From Vibrio litoralis DSM 17657 (lineage in GTDB: Bacteria > Pseudomonadota > Gammaproteobacteria > Enterobacterales > Vibrionaceae), in contig NZ_AUFZ01000016.1 of assembly GCF_000426765.1 (NCBI RefSeq), positions 1 to 64,000 on the forward strand: a stretch of DNA of 64,000 nt, written 5' to 3'. The notes beneath the pieces are model-generated. The model did no database searches, had not been told where the DNA came from, and saw nothing but the letters and a program-made list of their open reading frames with translations. Position numbers and translations under genes: made by a program. Numbering within the stretch: the first letter of the stretch is position 1; each line of letters opens with the position of its first letter. Below, piece after piece: positions 19,734 to 27,460 of the stretch.

Positions 19734-19943
19734 TTAAGCGACACCCATTATCCGTTTGTATTTTTGGACTGCTTGTTCGAAGAATAAACGTTCATCTTCA
19801 TTACGAATTTTTTCAGCCTCAGTTAGCAATAATTCAGGCCCAGCTTTTGCTTGCTTTAATTGCCAAACCGCATACGAAGCTTGTTTATCTAATTCGATTT
19901 TATTTTTCTCAGTTGGAGGCAACAAAGATAAATTTATAGACAT
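19734..19943 (-). CDS. DUF3283-like small protein
   Basis: A 69-residue soluble helical protein (MSINLSLLPPTEKNKIELDKQ...). I recognise it as the small vibrio family I would label DUF3283; function unknown. Charged helices and no signal. It is a complete frame on its own and lies 81 bases left of a parS2 site. Confidence 0.65.
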   Translation of the reverse strand: MSINLSLLPPTEKNKIELDKQASYAVWQLKQAKAGPELLLTEAEKIRNEDERLFFEQAVQKYKRIMGVA

Positions 19944-20023
19944 TGAAATGGCCTATGTTCAAGAGTCGTTAGTCACAGGAATATACCATATCAGGGGGCA
20001 AATGATAAAAAGATATTCATCGG

Positions 20024-20036
20024 TTTACAGTGTAAA
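20024..20036. other. parS2: parS2 site 1
   Basis: TTTACAGTGTAAA, a perfect match to the vibrio chromosome II centromere consensus TTTACANTGTAAA, bound by ParB2. It lies in the intergenic region left of the origin. Confidence 0.9.
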
Positions 20037-20097
20037 TTTGAGATATTTAGCGGCAAGTAATTCAACTACCTTACTAAACAAACCATATTGCTATACC

Positions 20098-20116
20098 TAT
20101 ACCCAAGTAACTTCCA
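20098..20116. repeat. Remnant TATACCCAAGT repeat end
   Basis: TATACCCAAGTAACTTCC matches the terminal inverted repeat of the 267-bp element for about 18 bases and then diverges. It lies 62 bases from parS2 site 1. Confidence 0.55.
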
Positions 20117-20129
20117 AAACAGAAAATAA

Positions 20130-20158
20130 AAAGACAGAATGAATAAACACCCTGTCTT
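20130..20158 (-). terminator. Terminator of the PA3496-like gene
   Basis: AAAGACAG and CTGTCTTT form an 8-bp stem; read on the minus strand it is followed by TTTTTA. Confidence 0.6.
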
Positions 20159-20198
20159 TATCAACTTAACTAACTTAATCTGAAGTTAGTTAATCATC

Positions 20199-20396
20199 TT
20201 AATGCAGTAAGCCAAGCTCTCTCGCTTCTTCTAGCGTTAGACCACACTCGCGAATATCTTTTAACATTTCAATTCGACGTCGCGCTTCTGCGCTTTTCAT
20301 TTGCTTTGGCGTTGCCTGAGAATTCGAATCATCCTTGTTGTCCCAATTTGTTGCAATTCCAGTCATGTCATCATGAACAATTGAATTAATCGACAT
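20199..20396 (-). CDS. PA3496-like small conserved protein, 65 aa
   Basis: The protein starts MSINSIVHDDMTG and ends in a charged helical motif ARRRIEMLKDIRECGLTLEEARELGLLH, which I recognise as the family annotated PA3496-like (putative envelope integrity protein). The frame is open to 20453, but the ATG at 20396 has a perfect GGAGGT four bases upstream and is the clear start. No signal peptide. Function is not established. Confidence 0.72.
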   Translation of the reverse strand: MSINSIVHDDMTGIATNWDNKDDSNSQATPKQMKSAEARRRIEMLKDIRECGLTLEEARELGLLH

Positions 20397-20802
20397 AAGT
20401 ACCTCCAGAAACCATGTGGAAACAAAGTGGATATTAAGCAAACCCATACCCACTTGTTAAGTAAATAAAATACAGAGTGTGACTAAACTCAGAGTTCAGA
20501 AACAAGTTGCGCTTTCCATTCCATTTACCGCTTTTGTTTCTATTTAACTGGGTGTAGCGTCAAAGATCTCACCATCCTAAACATGACTATTTCACCGGTC
20601 ATATTTAGGAATTAAACCATCACTTAAAAATAAATAGCAGATTGGCGCATTTTAAGTAATTTTTTTGTGCTGGCAAGATCAAGAAGTGCAAATTTTATAT
20701 TTTTTTATCAATATTCAGTGAGATTTTTAGCCTGTCTAAATAAGCGTCATCCGATCAAATCGGCTACACTAAGAAAATACTCATCCAAGAAAGAGGCTCG
20801 CA
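20397..20802. other. Intergenic region, no gene seen
   Basis: 406 AT-rich bases between divergent small genes. It must hold their promoters; no strong hairpin, repeat copy, parS2 or RctB-type site was seen. Confidence 0.5.
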
Positions 20803-21267
20803 ATGGAACTCAGCACTTGGTTATTTCGCCTTCAATGTCAGCAGCAAGATACAGGCAGTCATAATATTTCAGAATTAGTGTCTCTTATTCACTCCCCTCC
20901 TCCACAACTTTGGTCGGAATCGGAGCCATTATCAGAGACACATATTAAAGCGATAATATTTTGGTTTGATGGTTGTTTACAGCTATTTCGTTATTTTGAT
21001 GGGCTCGAACACCACCAATTAGCTTACCAGTATACTCAATTGGCTTATGCTCGCTTACAGAGCATAACCGCCAATCCACATACTCAAATCGAGCTAAGAT
21101 ATTGGGGAGCCGCTTATCTTGATCAATTAACAGTGATGATGTTGGAGTTTTGCCAAAGACAACCAGAGTGGCAGCAAGAAAGCTATCAGCTCATAGAGCT
21201 GCATATTGCGTTTATGACACCGTTAGGAGAACTAAACATGAAAAATAAAGATCAAAGTAGCCTTTAA
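20803..21267 (+). CDS. Hypothetical helical protein downstream of rctB, 154 aa
   Basis: A 154-residue soluble, helix-rich protein (MELSTWLFRLQCQQQ...; LFRYFDGLEHHQLAYQYTQLAYARLQSI). An AGAGGC element precedes the ATG. I recall only hypothetical proteins of this type next to vibrio rctB genes. It is convergent with rctB, with 106 bases between the stops, and those bases contain two RctB-type iteron sequences. No function can be assigned. Confidence 0.68.
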   Translation: MELSTWLFRLQCQQQDTGSHNISELVSLIHSPPPQLWSESEPLSETHIKAIIFWFDGCLQLFRYFDGLEHHQLAYQYTQLAYARLQSITANPHTQIELRYWGAAYLDQLTVMMLEFCQRQPEWQQESYQLIELHIAFMTPLGELNMKNKDQSSL

Positions 21268-21290
21268 GCATACAACTTGATCTTTTAATA

Positions 21291-21305
21291 CTTGATCATC
21301 GTTCC
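21291..21305 (-). promoter_or_regulatory. RctB-type extended iteron downstream of rctB (site 1)
   Basis: Reads GGAACGATGATCAAG on the minus strand, identical over 15 bases to the origin copy at 23770-23784 and the copy at 30521-30535. It contains the Dam site GATC within ATGATCA, the core of RctB iterons. Confidence 0.65.
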
Positions 21306-21325
21306 AAAAACATGAATAAGCACTT

Positions 21326-21341
21326 CCTTGATCATGCTTTC
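21326..21341 (-). promoter_or_regulatory. RctB-type extended iteron downstream of rctB (site 2)
   Basis: Reads GAAAGCATGATCAAGG on the minus strand, identical over 16 bases to the copy inside putA at 33252-33267 and one base from the origin copy at 24018-24033. It lies 35 bases from site 1. Confidence 0.65.
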
Positions 21342-21373
21342 AGTTTTAACGCTAACTATTTGAATCTAATTAA

Positions 21374-23350
21374 TTAAGAAACATTCGCCATTTCGTCTAA
21401 TGCACGCATAACCGTTTCATCAAGATGACCATCAAACACTTGCTTGCAAACTTTACGTCGTACAGCAAGCCCTGCAATTAGTCTTTCAATCGAAAGATGT
21501 TTAGATTTGGTTTCTTGATTAAATAACTCAATGGTTTTACTTAATGTTTCGTATGGCAGCACTTCCTCGCCAACATGCAACCAATCTAGTTTACTCATAA
21601 GCTCGTCACATTCTTCTTTGATTGAAGCGAATGGATGACCAGTCATTGCCGATAACGCCGTTATACTGCGTTCTAGAGCTTGTGGTGAGGTATATTTAGA
21701 TAGAGTGATCGTTAACTCATCGGCATTGATCTCAACAAGGTGCTTTTTGAGCTTCACGCGACGACCTAGGCGGCCTCTTGGTGACGGATCTTTTCGTTGG
21801 ATCGGTTCAAACTCACCGTCAATAATTTCCGCTAACTCTTGTAGTTTTTGTTTAGAAACCAACTCATGGCGTAATGGATTTGGCAGTGTTGGAGCCATAT
21901 TACGCTTGCCAGCATTGGTGGTGCGAGCACGTGAAAATCTCAGTACTTCTTCAGCGTCACAGCGGATATTGATCTGATAATCTTGAACTTTTCCTTTATC
22001 CATTATGGTGGTGATCGTTAAGTGATACCCCCATAAATTCACCACGAAAAGATCCTCTGTTGTTTTGCCTTCCGATAATTTTCTTAATTCACGAATAAGA
22101 TCCATCGAAAAACGACGCCATTCGATGTTACGAGCGAGTTTCTGGTTAATCTCACTAAGCAGCATGGATTCAGTTAAACGACGTACCAGACGGCTTCTGA
22201 AGAAGGTATACAGTTGGAAGACCAAGGTATGCTGCTTCAGAATTTCTGGGGGGAATAAGAAAAAGTAATCTTTGGTCAATAGTTCTTCAAAAAATGAAGG
22301 CTCCCAAACTAAAATATACAGGTTAGGCTTAATTCTAATTTCGCCCGAGGCATTTTCTGTTGGTGCTTCATCTGATGCCGTGATCGTACGAGCAATAAAA
22401 CGGAAACGATCACTCTTAAAGCCTTCTGGCATATTCTCACTGAGCCAGCGTCCTGTTAATTCATGCAATTGAAAATCAGTAAATTCGATTCTATCAATAC
22501 TGTCTCGGATTGAATCCCGTGCTGGTCCACTGTCTTTTTTACCACGTAAAGACAAAATATCAGTGATATACAAAGGGGTTTTATTTGGCATCTGTTTAGC
22601 ATTCATATGATAATCATCCTGGTGATGATCATGATATTGAACGGTTAGTGTAAACAAAGCAAACAGGGTCATGAGATCGTCAACCGTCATGATATTTTTT
22701 GATGATCGTGTTTCAATGACCGCTCGGGTTCCAGAAATAGAAACCATTGATTTTTGATAATTTTTTCTTGTTCTTGGTGGTGCTAAAGCCTGATCTATAA
22801 TACCCGCCCAGTTGGTCGGTGAAACCACAAATTGATCCGCTTCATCACGCATTGCTGGTGGCGTATATAAACCATGTTCATTGAGCAATTGACGGTTCAC
22901 TTGAGTTTGCGCCAGCGCTTTAGAACGTTTTTGCTTTTCGGTTTGGCGAGTGGAATCTGTTTTTAAGCTGGTAGAACCAAGTACAGAAATTAATTGATTT
23001 GGATTCACGAAGGTATGGAGCATTGTTTTGCCAGCAAGACCTTCTTCAAATCGAACTGGAATTTGACCAAATAAGCCGATAGAGACAGCGGCCCTTAATC
23101 GTTGTTGAATTGCAGCGCGAGTTAATTGTCCATCAGTGGCTTCAATTAATTCAGTGGTAGAAACTAAACCATCTTTGCTGGATAAGCCTTTAAGAGAAAT
23201 TAAATTTAATAGCTCAACAATGCTTTTGGTAACACCTTTGAAATGTTGATATTGCTCAATCCAATCGATAGTGTGTTCTGAGATCTGAAATAAGTGACCA
23301 TCTTTGTGATTTCTAGGTAATTTGATCAAGATCTTTTCTTGGGCTGGCAT
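21374..23350 (-). CDS. rctB: RctB, chromosome II replication initiator
   Basis: 658 residues, the length of the Vibrio cholerae protein, with family blocks such as IKLPRNHKDGHLF, LSSKDGLVSTTELIEATDGQ, MVSISGTRAVIETRSSKNIM and the C-terminal LIAGLAVRRKVCKQVFDGHL. RctB is unique to vibrio secondary chromosomes: it binds ori2 iterons to open the origin and represses its own promoter and replication at other sites. The frame is open to 23416, but the ATG at 23350 (MPAQEKILIKLPR) gives the conserved length and start and has GGAA ten bases upstream. It is divergent from the ori2 iteron array. Confidence 0.97.
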   Translation of the reverse strand: MPAQEKILIKLPRNHKDGHLFQISEHTIDWIEQYQHFKGVTKSIVELLNLISLKGLSSKDGLVSTTELIEATDGQLTRAAIQQRLRAAVSIGLFGQIPVRFEEGLAGKTMLHTFVNPNQLISVLGSTSLKTDSTRQTEKQKRSKALAQTQVNRQLLNEHGLYTPPAMRDEADQFVVSPTNWAGIIDQALAPPRTRKNYQKSMVSISGTRAVIETRSSKNIMTVDDLMTLFALFTLTVQYHDHHQDDYHMNAKQMPNKTPLYITDILSLRGKKDSGPARDSIRDSIDRIEFTDFQLHELTGRWLSENMPEGFKSDRFRFIARTITASDEAPTENASGEIRIKPNLYILVWEPSFFEELLTKDYFFLFPPEILKQHTLVFQLYTFFRSRLVRRLTESMLLSEINQKLARNIEWRRFSMDLIRELRKLSEGKTTEDLFVVNLWGYHLTITTIMDKGKVQDYQINIRCDAEEVLRFSRARTTNAGKRNMAPTLPNPLRHELVSKQKLQELAEIIDGEFEPIQRKDPSPRGRLGRRVKLKKHLVEINADELTITLSKYTSPQALERSITALSAMTGHPFASIKEECDELMSKLDWLHVGEEVLPYETLSKTIELFNQETKSKHLSIERLIAGLAVRRKVCKQVFDGHLDETVMRALDEMANVS

Positions 23351-23402
23351 ATCAATTCCATTTGTCATTGGATGTAAATCTAATATAGTTCCAAAAGAAT
23401 AA

Positions 23403-23510
23403 ATAAAAAAGATCAAAAAAGAAAGAAAAAAATGCTTTTCTTTTAATAACTGATCTTTATGTTTATTTGATCTTAAATGGTTATATGATCTTATGATCTG
23501 GCTGGGATTT
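23403..23510. promoter_or_regulatory. rctB promoter region with GATC cluster
   Basis: AT-rich bases just upstream of rctB contain GATC five times (within AAGATCAA, CTGATCTT, TTGATCTT, ATGATCTT, ATGATCTG). In V. cholerae the rctB promoter is autorepressed through an RctB site and is sensitive to Dam methylation. The cluster fits that role; exact operator boundaries cannot be read. Confidence 0.55.
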
Positions 23511-23559
23511 CACTTTTAAGTCCATGAATATAAATAAGTTATTTTTTTATCGTTTGAAA

Positions 23560-23685
23560 GCATGATCATAGAGAATTCAGAACGATGATCATTACTTAAT
23601 TGAAAGCATGATCAATTTGATACAGAAGCATGATCATTAATTTAATGAAGCATGATCAAACAAATAGTGAAACGATGATCACCTA
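23560..23685. repeat. ori2 iteron array (six RctB sites)
   Basis: Six direct repeats with core ATGATCA start at 23562, 23585, 23608, 23630, 23652 and 23675, spaced 23, 23, 22, 22 and 23 bases, i.e. about two helical turns, so all face the same side of the DNA. The shared pattern is GAAR(C)NATGATCA; each holds a Dam site. This matches the six 12-mers of the minimal V. cholerae ori2, where RctB binds only methylated sites. Confidence 0.93.
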
Positions 23686-23696
23686 CTATTGACATG

Positions 23697-23705
23697 TTAT
23701 CCACA
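23697..23705 (+). promoter_or_regulatory. DnaA box of ori2
   Basis: TTATCCACA, a perfect DnaA box 17 bases beyond the sixth iteron core. Vibrio ori2 needs DnaA as well as RctB; the AT-rich flank (23720-23765) is the probable unwinding and leader area. Confidence 0.85.
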
Positions 23706-23769
23706 GATCATAACAGCCGATTTAGTTAAAAATGGAAATATAGTCTGCTTTTCACTTTTTATTGCTTAT

Positions 23770-24160
23770 GGAACGATGATCAAGCTGGAGCACTATAGTT
23801 CATCGTTCCTTCTATTATTATAGCTTGTCTCTACTGCTAGAAAGATTGATCAAGGCTATTAGTCGTTGATTGGCGACACTAAAGCGTGTTTTTAGATAAA
23901 AAATGTCACTTCAATTTACACTCAATGTAATCTATACAAGGCTTTTCATGCTTCCGAGGCTTATTTATGCTTGATCATCGATCCGAAAGTGATCTTAAAG
24001 TGAATGAACACTTTAATCCTTGATCATGCTTCCTCTATATTCACCTTATATTTGATAAATGACCGATTAAAATAGAAATGATCCCTGTTTTTCAATATAT
24101 CAACTTTTGTATGGAGGTTTGTGACCATTTCCATCGCAGTTATGGAACTATGATCAAGGC
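23770..24160. promoter_or_regulatory. ori2 negative-control region with dispersed RctB sites
   Basis: Further ATGATCA sites in mixed orientation with a longer shared frame GGAANNATGATCAAGS: 23770-23784 (+), 23969-23984 (-), 24018-24033 (-) and 24144-24159 (+); a weaker TTGATCAAGG lies at 23846-23855. This corresponds in position to the rctA/incompatibility region of V. cholerae, which carries 11-mer iterons and 39-mers. I could not define 39-mers here. No coding frame is convincing. Confidence 0.75.
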
Positions 24161-24288
24161 TGTTTTATCGATCCAGCTTGGCTTAAAATTGTATTATTCA
24201 TTTATTTTTTAGAGATTAATGGACAATTTATCGCTTTGAAAATCCTAATTTTAGACTATTTCATTCATATTCTTCACTTATGTTGTGT

Positions 24289-24410
24289 ATATATCCATCG
24301 TACTTGAAGCTGCAGCTTTGGTGATGGGCCCTAATCACTCAGGAAAGCTAAACTCATGGGGTCTCATTCACTTGTCGCCTCACTGCAACTCTGAGTATAT
24401 AGTTACAAGC
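24289..24410 (+). repeat. Dispersed repeat (second family) between ori2 and parA
   Basis: About 120 bases sharing CGTACTTGAAGCTGCAGCTTTG and then GCTAAACTCATGGGGTCTCA with the inverted copy at 58402-58529. The copy here is degraded at its right end and lacks the TATACCCAAG terminus. It is a dispersed vibrio intergenic repeat. Confidence 0.72.
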
Positions 24411-24657
24411 TGAAATTGGTGTATTTTCCCTATCTGCTAACTTCTATATCTGGCTATAGACAAATCAATTCATTCATTTTTTGTATCGTTAATCTTAGTT
24501 TGGCTTGTTCCTGATAATTTGTTTATTTATATCTTACCCTCCCCTCTTATCGATTGGTTATTTGTTAATAGCCTGCTTGCTTTATCATTACTTTTATGTT
24601 GATTCGACAATGACCGTAATTTTATCTATTTAATTAATCGTTCCGTAGTAAAGAGTA

Positions 24658-24670
24658 TTTACATTGTAAA
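24658..24670. other. parS2: parS2 site 2
   Basis: TTTACATTGTAAA, perfect parS2 consensus, 208 bases upstream of parA2 and within the origin-proximal intergenic region. ParB2 bound here could affect both parAB transcription and the nearby RctB sites. Confidence 0.9.
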
Positions 24671-24878
24671 TAAGTGACGCTGTAACTGTTAAAAAGTTTT
24701 GCTGTTTTAGGGTAAATTATGCTGAAAAATATGTGAGTAAATGCACGTTTTTATCTGTTATTGCAAATAAATGACAATTTTGCTTTGAATTTATCATTAC
24801 ACTAAATGTGCAGCTAATCATTGTTTATATCGTTTTTTGTTGTACAATGATTTTAGATAAAGTTAACTGGATGAACTT

Positions 24879-26102
24879 ATGAAAAGAGAACAGACGATTC
24901 AAAATCTGGAACGCCTTGCTGAGCAAACGAAACAAGTTCAAGCAGATCGTATCGAGATTGTTTTAGAAGAACGTAAAGATGATCATTTCCCTGCTATGTC
25001 TAAAGCTTTGATGGAAACCCGTTCAGGGCTGACGCGTCGTAAGTTAGACGAAGCGATTGCTAAAATGGAAGCGGAAGGCCATCAATTTACCAAAAACAAT
25101 GCGAACCATTATTCAATTACATTGAGTGAAGCTCATCAGCTAATGGATGCAGCTGGCGTTGATATGTTTTATCAGCGTAAGAAGAACGCCGGTAATAAAC
25201 CTTGGATTGTTAATGTGCAGAACCAAAAAGGTGGCACAGGTAAATCCATGTCAGCAGTGCATCTTGCCGCTTGTTTAGCATTGAATTTAGATAAACGTTA
25301 CCGTATTTGTTTAATTGACTTGGATCCACAAGGCTCATTACGTTTGTTCCTTAATCCACAAATTAGCGTTGATGATCACGAAGAAATCTATTCTGCAGTG
25401 GATGTCATGCTGGATAATGTGCCGGAAGGGGTAGAGGTTGATACTGAGTTTTTACGTAAAAATGTGTTATTGCCGACTCAATATCCGAACTTAAAAACCA
25501 TTTCGGCGTTTCCTGAAGATGCTATGTTCAATGCGGAAGCTTGGCAGCATTTATCACAAAATCAGTCATTAGATATTGTGAAGTTACTAAAAGAGAAGCT
25601 GATTGATAAGATTGCCGATGATTTTGACATCATCATGATGGATACCGGTCCGCACGTTGATCCATTAGTTTGGAATGCTATGTATGCCTCTAATGCGTTA
25701 TTAATTCCTTGTGCTGCTAAGCGCTTAGACTGGGCATCAACAGTGAACTTTTTCCAACATTTACCAACTGTGTATGAAATGTTCCCGGAAGATTGGCAAG
25801 GTTTAGAATTTGTTCGTCTCATGCCGACGATGTTTGAAGATGACAATAAAAAACAAGTTTCGGTATTAACGGAAATGAATTACCTACTTGCTGAGCAAGT
25901 GATGATGGCAACCATTCCACGTAGTCGTGCATTTGAAACTTGTGCTGATACTTACAGTACAGTATTTGATTTAACTGCCGGTGATTTTGAAGGCGGTAAG
26001 AAAACCTTAGCTACTGCACAAGATGCTATTCAAAAAAGCGCGCTAGAATTAGAGCGTGTGATGCATAGTCATTGGGCGTCATTAAACCAAGGGGATAAAT
26101 AA
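24879..26102 (+). CDS. parA2: ParA2, chromosome II partition ATPase
   Basis: A 407-residue ParA with an N-terminal winged-HTH region (SGLTRRKLDEAIAKMEAEGHQF) and a deviant Walker A KGGTGKS at residues 117-123, then LIDLDPQGS and IIMMDTGPHVDP. The sequence is close to V. cholerae ParA2. It forms ATP-dependent filaments on DNA and moves ParB2-parS2 complexes to segregate the chromosome II origin. Its stop overlaps the parB2 start by one base (26102). Confidence 0.96.
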   Translation: MKREQTIQNLERLAEQTKQVQADRIEIVLEERKDDHFPAMSKALMETRSGLTRRKLDEAIAKMEAEGHQFTKNNANHYSITLSEAHQLMDAAGVDMFYQRKKNAGNKPWIVNVQNQKGGTGKSMSAVHLAACLALNLDKRYRICLIDLDPQGSLRLFLNPQISVDDHEEIYSAVDVMLDNVPEGVEVDTEFLRKNVLLPTQYPNLKTISAFPEDAMFNAEAWQHLSQNQSLDIVKLLKEKLIDKIADDFDIIMMDTGPHVDPLVWNAMYASNALLIPCAAKRLDWASTVNFFQHLPTVYEMFPEDWQGLEFVRLMPTMFEDDNKKQVSVLTEMNYLLAEQVMMATIPRSRAFETCADTYSTVFDLTAGDFEGGKKTLATAQDAIQKSALELERVMHSHWASLNQGDK

Positions 26103-27076
26103 TGGCGATTAAAACTTCTGAATTGAATGCTAAATTATTTGGCAAGGCGAATAAACGCCGTGCGACTTCTCCTGTGGAAGCTCAAGCAGCAGTAAAAGAA
26201 AAAGCACAAGTGATTGAATTAGCGATCGCTGGCCAAGATTTGGTGGCTTTTGAGTTGATGTCTGTACCTGCCTCTGAGATCGAAAGCGAAACCGTGGTGT
26301 TTTCTGAGAACTCCCGTGAACAATCATTTTTAAATGAGCATGCGTTATCTGACATTTTAGTTACTTTAAAAGAGCGTGGGCAACAGTATCCTGCGGTTGG
26401 TCGACGTAATGCTGAAGGTAAAATTGAAGTACTAGACGGTAGCCGTCGTCGTATGTCGTGTATTTTGGCGCAGAAAGATTTTCTGATCTATGTCGCCGAC
26501 GATATTCAATCTGATCATGCTAAGTTTTTATCTGATGTAGCGAATGCGCATAAGCCGTTATCGTTATATGAACGTGGCCGCGAAATGCAAGCTAAGCTCG
26601 ATTCTGGTGCCGCTGAAGATCAAAAAGCATTAGCGCAAATGTTCCAATGCAGTGAAGCCTTGGTGAGTGGGGCACTTAAAGCCGCCGCACTACCATTAGA
26701 ATTACTGCAAGCGTACCCTAATGTAAGCGATGTGGGCCGTCCGACTATCGTTAAACTGCATAAACAGTACTTTTCATTACCGCAAAAATCACAAGAAACG
26801 CTACTTGAGAAGTGTCGAAAAGGGCACGGTGCAATTTGGCAACAATCACAATCTCAAGGTGTTGCTCGCTTGACGAAAGAAGTATCAAGCCAGTTAGAAG
26901 CGTGGATTGAAGAGTTGCTACCAAGCAAAAAAGAGACAGCTTCTGATAAAGTTGAGTTAGTGAAAGGGCGCGTTAGTTATACTCGCAAAGGCGCTAACTT
27001 ATCGCTTTCTCTGAAAAAAGTAGATGATGAAGTGATGCAAGATATCTTAGCCTATGTGCAAGGTAAATTAGCCTAA
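26102..27076 (+). CDS. parB2: ParB2, chromosome II centromere-binding protein
   Basis: A 324-residue ParB with the N-terminal arginine motif (VLDGSRRRMSCILAQKD) used for CTP binding and spreading, followed by an HTH (LAQMFQCSEALVSGALKAA). It binds parS2; six sites occur in this window. ParB2 of V. cholerae also spreads into ori2 and counteracts RctB-mediated inhibition. Translationally coupled to parA2 and ended by a strong terminator. Confidence 0.96.
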   Translation: MAIKTSELNAKLFGKANKRRATSPVEAQAAVKEKAQVIELAIAGQDLVAFELMSVPASEIESETVVFSENSREQSFLNEHALSDILVTLKERGQQYPAVGRRNAEGKIEVLDGSRRRMSCILAQKDFLIYVADDIQSDHAKFLSDVANAHKPLSLYERGREMQAKLDSGAAEDQKALAQMFQCSEALVSGALKAAALPLELLQAYPNVSDVGRPTIVKLHKQYFSLPQKSQETLLEKCRKGHGAIWQQSQSQGVARLTKEVSSQLEAWIEELLPSKKETASDKVELVKGRVSYTRKGANLSLSLKKVDDEVMQDILAYVQGKLA

Positions 27077-27122
27077 TTAGCTTTCATCCAAGTAACTTGG
27101 GTTATCACTGTTCTCCTTAATT

Positions 27123-27148
27123 AAGCCGCCATTTGTGCGGCTTTTTTT
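27123..27148 (+). terminator. parAB terminator
   Basis: AAGCCGC (27123-27129) pairs with GCGGCTT (27137-27143), followed by seven Ts. Confidence 0.9.
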
Positions 27149-27164
27149 GTCTCTGTGATATGCT

Positions 27165-27431
27165 TATACCCAAGTAACCTCAAGATGCGAGTTTCAGCAA
27201 GAATAAAACAAGTTTTAGGCAAGGCAAATTGAATATGATCATAGTGATTCTATCTCTTTGCAATTTAACGTAGCATAAAGCTTGTTTTAACTTGCCCTTC
27301 GGGAGCTTCATCCAAACCTTTATGCCGCGTCAGATTGGTTTGAAAGGTGCCTACATTCCTTCGTCAATCTTCCTTGCCTAAAGATTTGGATGATAGCTCT
27401 GAATTCTGCATCTTGAAGTCACTTGGGTATA
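27165..27431 (+). mobile_element. 267-bp MITE-like repeat, copy 1
   Basis: Begins TATACCCAAGTAACCTCAAG and ends with the inverted terminus CTTGAAGTCACTTGGGTATA, giving ~24-bp imperfect terminal inverted repeats. The copy at 38803-39069 has the same length in the opposite orientation and is about 90% identical by eye. It encodes no protein. Internal inverted segments (TTAGGCAAGG and CCTTGCCTAA) suggest a folded transcript. The right end is 30 bases upstream of the tmcA start. Confidence 0.85.
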
Positions 27432-27460
27432 CACTATCAATTTTAAATTTAGAAATAAGT

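Noticed and set aside
23560..23685. CRISPR-like regular spacing of short repeats
   Set aside because: The repeats are only about 12 bases at 22-23 base spacing with Dam sites beside rctB; they are replication iterons.
24975..25380. ATGATCA sequences inside parA (about 24978 and 25373) as RctB iterons
   Set aside because: The core is present but the flanks do not fit the extended pattern, and GATGATCA is a common codon string for Asp-Asp-His.
27230..27245. ATGATCA within the 267-bp repeats as RctB sites
   Set aside because: Both copies carry ATGATCA, but it lacks the GGAA...AAGG flanks; probably coincidence within the repeat.
27347..27460. N-terminal extension of TmcA
   Set aside because: These codons are part of the 267-bp repeat; an inverted shadow of the same peptide occurs in the other copy (around 38681-38887).
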